A stretch of DNA of 6,633 nucleotides from Anaerolineae bacterium (GTDB taxonomy: Bacteria > Chloroflexota > Anaerolineae > Aggregatilineales > Phototrophicaceae), in contig JADLHH010000025.1 in NCBI GenBank assembly GCA_020848855.1, positions 1 through 6,633 on the forward strand, read 5' to 3'. Below the pieces are notes generated by a model. It did no database searches. It was not told the origin of the DNA and saw only the letters and a program-made list of their open reading frames with translations. This document shows positions 5,671-6,633 of the stretch, in pieces. How positions within the stretch are numbered: the stretch's first letter is position 1; each line of letters starts with the position of its first letter. Both the position numbers and the translations under genes were made by a program.

Positions 5671-6633
5671 ATGATCAGCACCACTGATATTTCCGGCTAC
5701 GTGGCAGACCTGCTGCGCGATGCCATACCGTCCGACACGACCTTCGACGTGATCAGCCCGATTGACGGCAGCCTGATCGCCTCGGTTCCCGACTGTGGGG
5801 AAGCGCAAGCGCGGCAGGCGCTCGACCAATCGGAGCGGGCGTTCGAGACGTGGAAGCGGACGACGGCTTACGAGCGTGCGGCGGTGATGAAGCGCTGGCA
5901 CACGCTGATCGCCGAGCATGAAGCGGCGCTTGCCCACCTGATGACCCTCGAAATGGGCAAGCCGATCAACGAATCCATCGGCGAAGTGCACTACGGCAAC
6001 AGCATGGTCGAATGGTACGCCGAAGAAGCGAAGCGCGTCGGCGGCGAGTCGATCCCCAGCCAGCACCCGCGCAAGCGCCTGTACACCATGAAACAGCCGA
6101 CCGGCATCGTCTACGCCATCACCCCCTGGAATTTCCCGATCGCCATCGTTCTGCGCAAGCTCGCCCCGGCGCTGGCTGCCGGCTGCACGGTGATTCTGAA
6201 GCCCGCCGAGCAGACTCCGCTGTCGTCGCTGGCGCTGGCGAAGCTCTGGCGCGAAGCCGGCGGCGCTCCCGACGCGCTTCAGGTGCTGCCCGCGCTCGAC
6301 CCGCGCCCGGTATCGCAGGTACTGCTGGCAGATATGCGCGTTCGCGTGCTGACGTTTACCGGCTCGACCGCCGTCGGGATGCTGCTCTATCAGCAGAGCG
6401 CCAGAACCATGAAACGGGTCGCGCTGGAACTGGGCGGGCACGCGCCGTTTCTGATCTTCGACGATGCCGATATCGACCTCGCCATTCAGGATGTCGTCGC
6501 CTGTAAATTCCGCAATGGCGGGCAGACGTGCGTCTGTACCCCCCGCATCTACGTTCAGGAAGCTATCGCCGGCGAATTCACCCGGCGGTGTGCCGATGCG
6601 GTCGGCGCGCTGCGGGTCGGCAACCCGCTGGAC
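5671..6633 (+). CDS. NAD-type aldehyde dehydrogenase, succinate/alpha-ketoglutarate semialdehyde dehydrogenase-like (3' partial)
   Basis: The frame is open from ATG 5671 to the window end, giving 321 of the usual 450-490 residues; the oligomerisation end is missing. It oxidises an aldehyde to a carboxylic acid in the cytosol. Visible ALDH motifs are TPWNFP with the oxyanion Asn N154, LKPAEQTP with K177 and E180, the nucleotide-binding FTGSTAVG (229-236), the general base E253 in LELGG, and the catalytic cysteine C287 in NGGQTCVC. The segment KFRNGGQTCVC followed by RIYVQ is typical of the GabD/SSADH and KGSADH branch. E180, at the position that contacts the adenosine ribose hydroxyls, suggests NAD rather than NADP. 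In context it probably oxidises the aldehyde or semialdehyde released by the upstream DHDPS-family enzyme, for example alpha-ketoglutarate semialdehyde, glyceraldehyde or glycolaldehyde; this is inference. It is separated from that gene by 100 nt. Confidence 0.93.
   Translation, partial: MISTTDISGYVADLLRDAIPSDTTFDVISPIDGSLIASVPDCGEAQARQALDQSERAFETWKRTTAYERAAVMKRWHTLIAEHEAALAHLMTLEMGKPINESIGEVHYGNSMVEWYAEEAKRVGGESIPSQHPRKRLYTMKQPTGIVYAITPWNFPIAIVLRKLAPALAAGCTVILKPAEQTPLSSLALAKLWREAGGAPDALQVLPALDPRPVSQVLLADMRVRVLTFTGSTAVGMLLYQQSARTMKRVALELGGHAPFLIFDDADIDLAIQDVVACKFRNGGQTCVCTPRIYVQEAIAGEFTRRCADAVGALRVGNPLD

Noticed and set aside
5410..6441. Minus-strand open frame of 343 codons opposite the aldehyde dehydrogenase gene
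   Set aside because: The plus strand encodes a clear ALDH with all catalytic motifs, while the reverse product is low-complexity and Arg-rich.

Overview
The window is a single-direction catabolic gene cluster (every gene on the + strand) from a GC-rich bacterium. Codons strongly favour G or C in third position, one gene starts with TTG, and the genes are packed with gaps of 1 to 26 nt or a short overlap. The combination of a Dpp/Opp-type ABC permease, a cytosolic beta-propeller glycosidase and an enolase-superfamily sugar-acid dehydratase is familiar from heterotrophic Chloroflexota, Planctomycetes-like bacteria and some Proteobacteria. I cannot fix the phylum from this sequence alone; Chloroflexota is only a guess.

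Layout: (1) 1-844, the 3' part of a DppC/OppC-type permease, cut by the window edge. (2) 846-2411, a glycoside-hydrolase-like five-bladed beta-propeller protein (GH43/GH32/DUF377-like) with a TTG start. (3) 2421-3443, a divergent D-2-hydroxyacid dehydrogenase. (4) 3430-4617, a mandelate racemase/muconate lactonizing enzyme (MR/MLE) family dehydratase of the galactonate/mannonate type, overlapping the previous gene by 14 nt. (5) 4644-5570, a DHDPS/N-acetylneuraminate lyase family aldolase or dehydratase. (6) 5571-5670, the only real intergenic gap, holding a GC-rich hairpin and a strong ribosome binding site. (7) 5671-6633, an NAD-type aldehyde dehydrogenase close to the succinate/alpha-ketoglutarate semialdehyde dehydrogenases, cut by the right edge.

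How they could work together (inference): the ABC system imports a glycoside or short oligosaccharide containing a sugar acid. The propeller protein, which has no signal peptide, acts on it inside the cell. The reductase/dehydrogenase interconverts a 2-keto acid and a D-2-hydroxyacid. The MR/MLE enzyme dehydrates an aldonic or uronic-derived acid to a 2-keto-3-deoxy acid. The DHDPS-family enzyme cleaves or further dehydrates it, and the aldehyde dehydrogenase oxidises the resulting aldehyde or semialdehyde. No sugar kinase is visible, which fits a non-phosphorylative route, although one could lie outside the window. The exact substrate cannot be read from the sequence.

I found no RNA gene, insertion sequence, CRISPR array, phage gene or obvious horizontal-transfer scar. 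The main points of interest are the unassigned substrate of the pathway and unusual active-site motifs in three of its enzymes.
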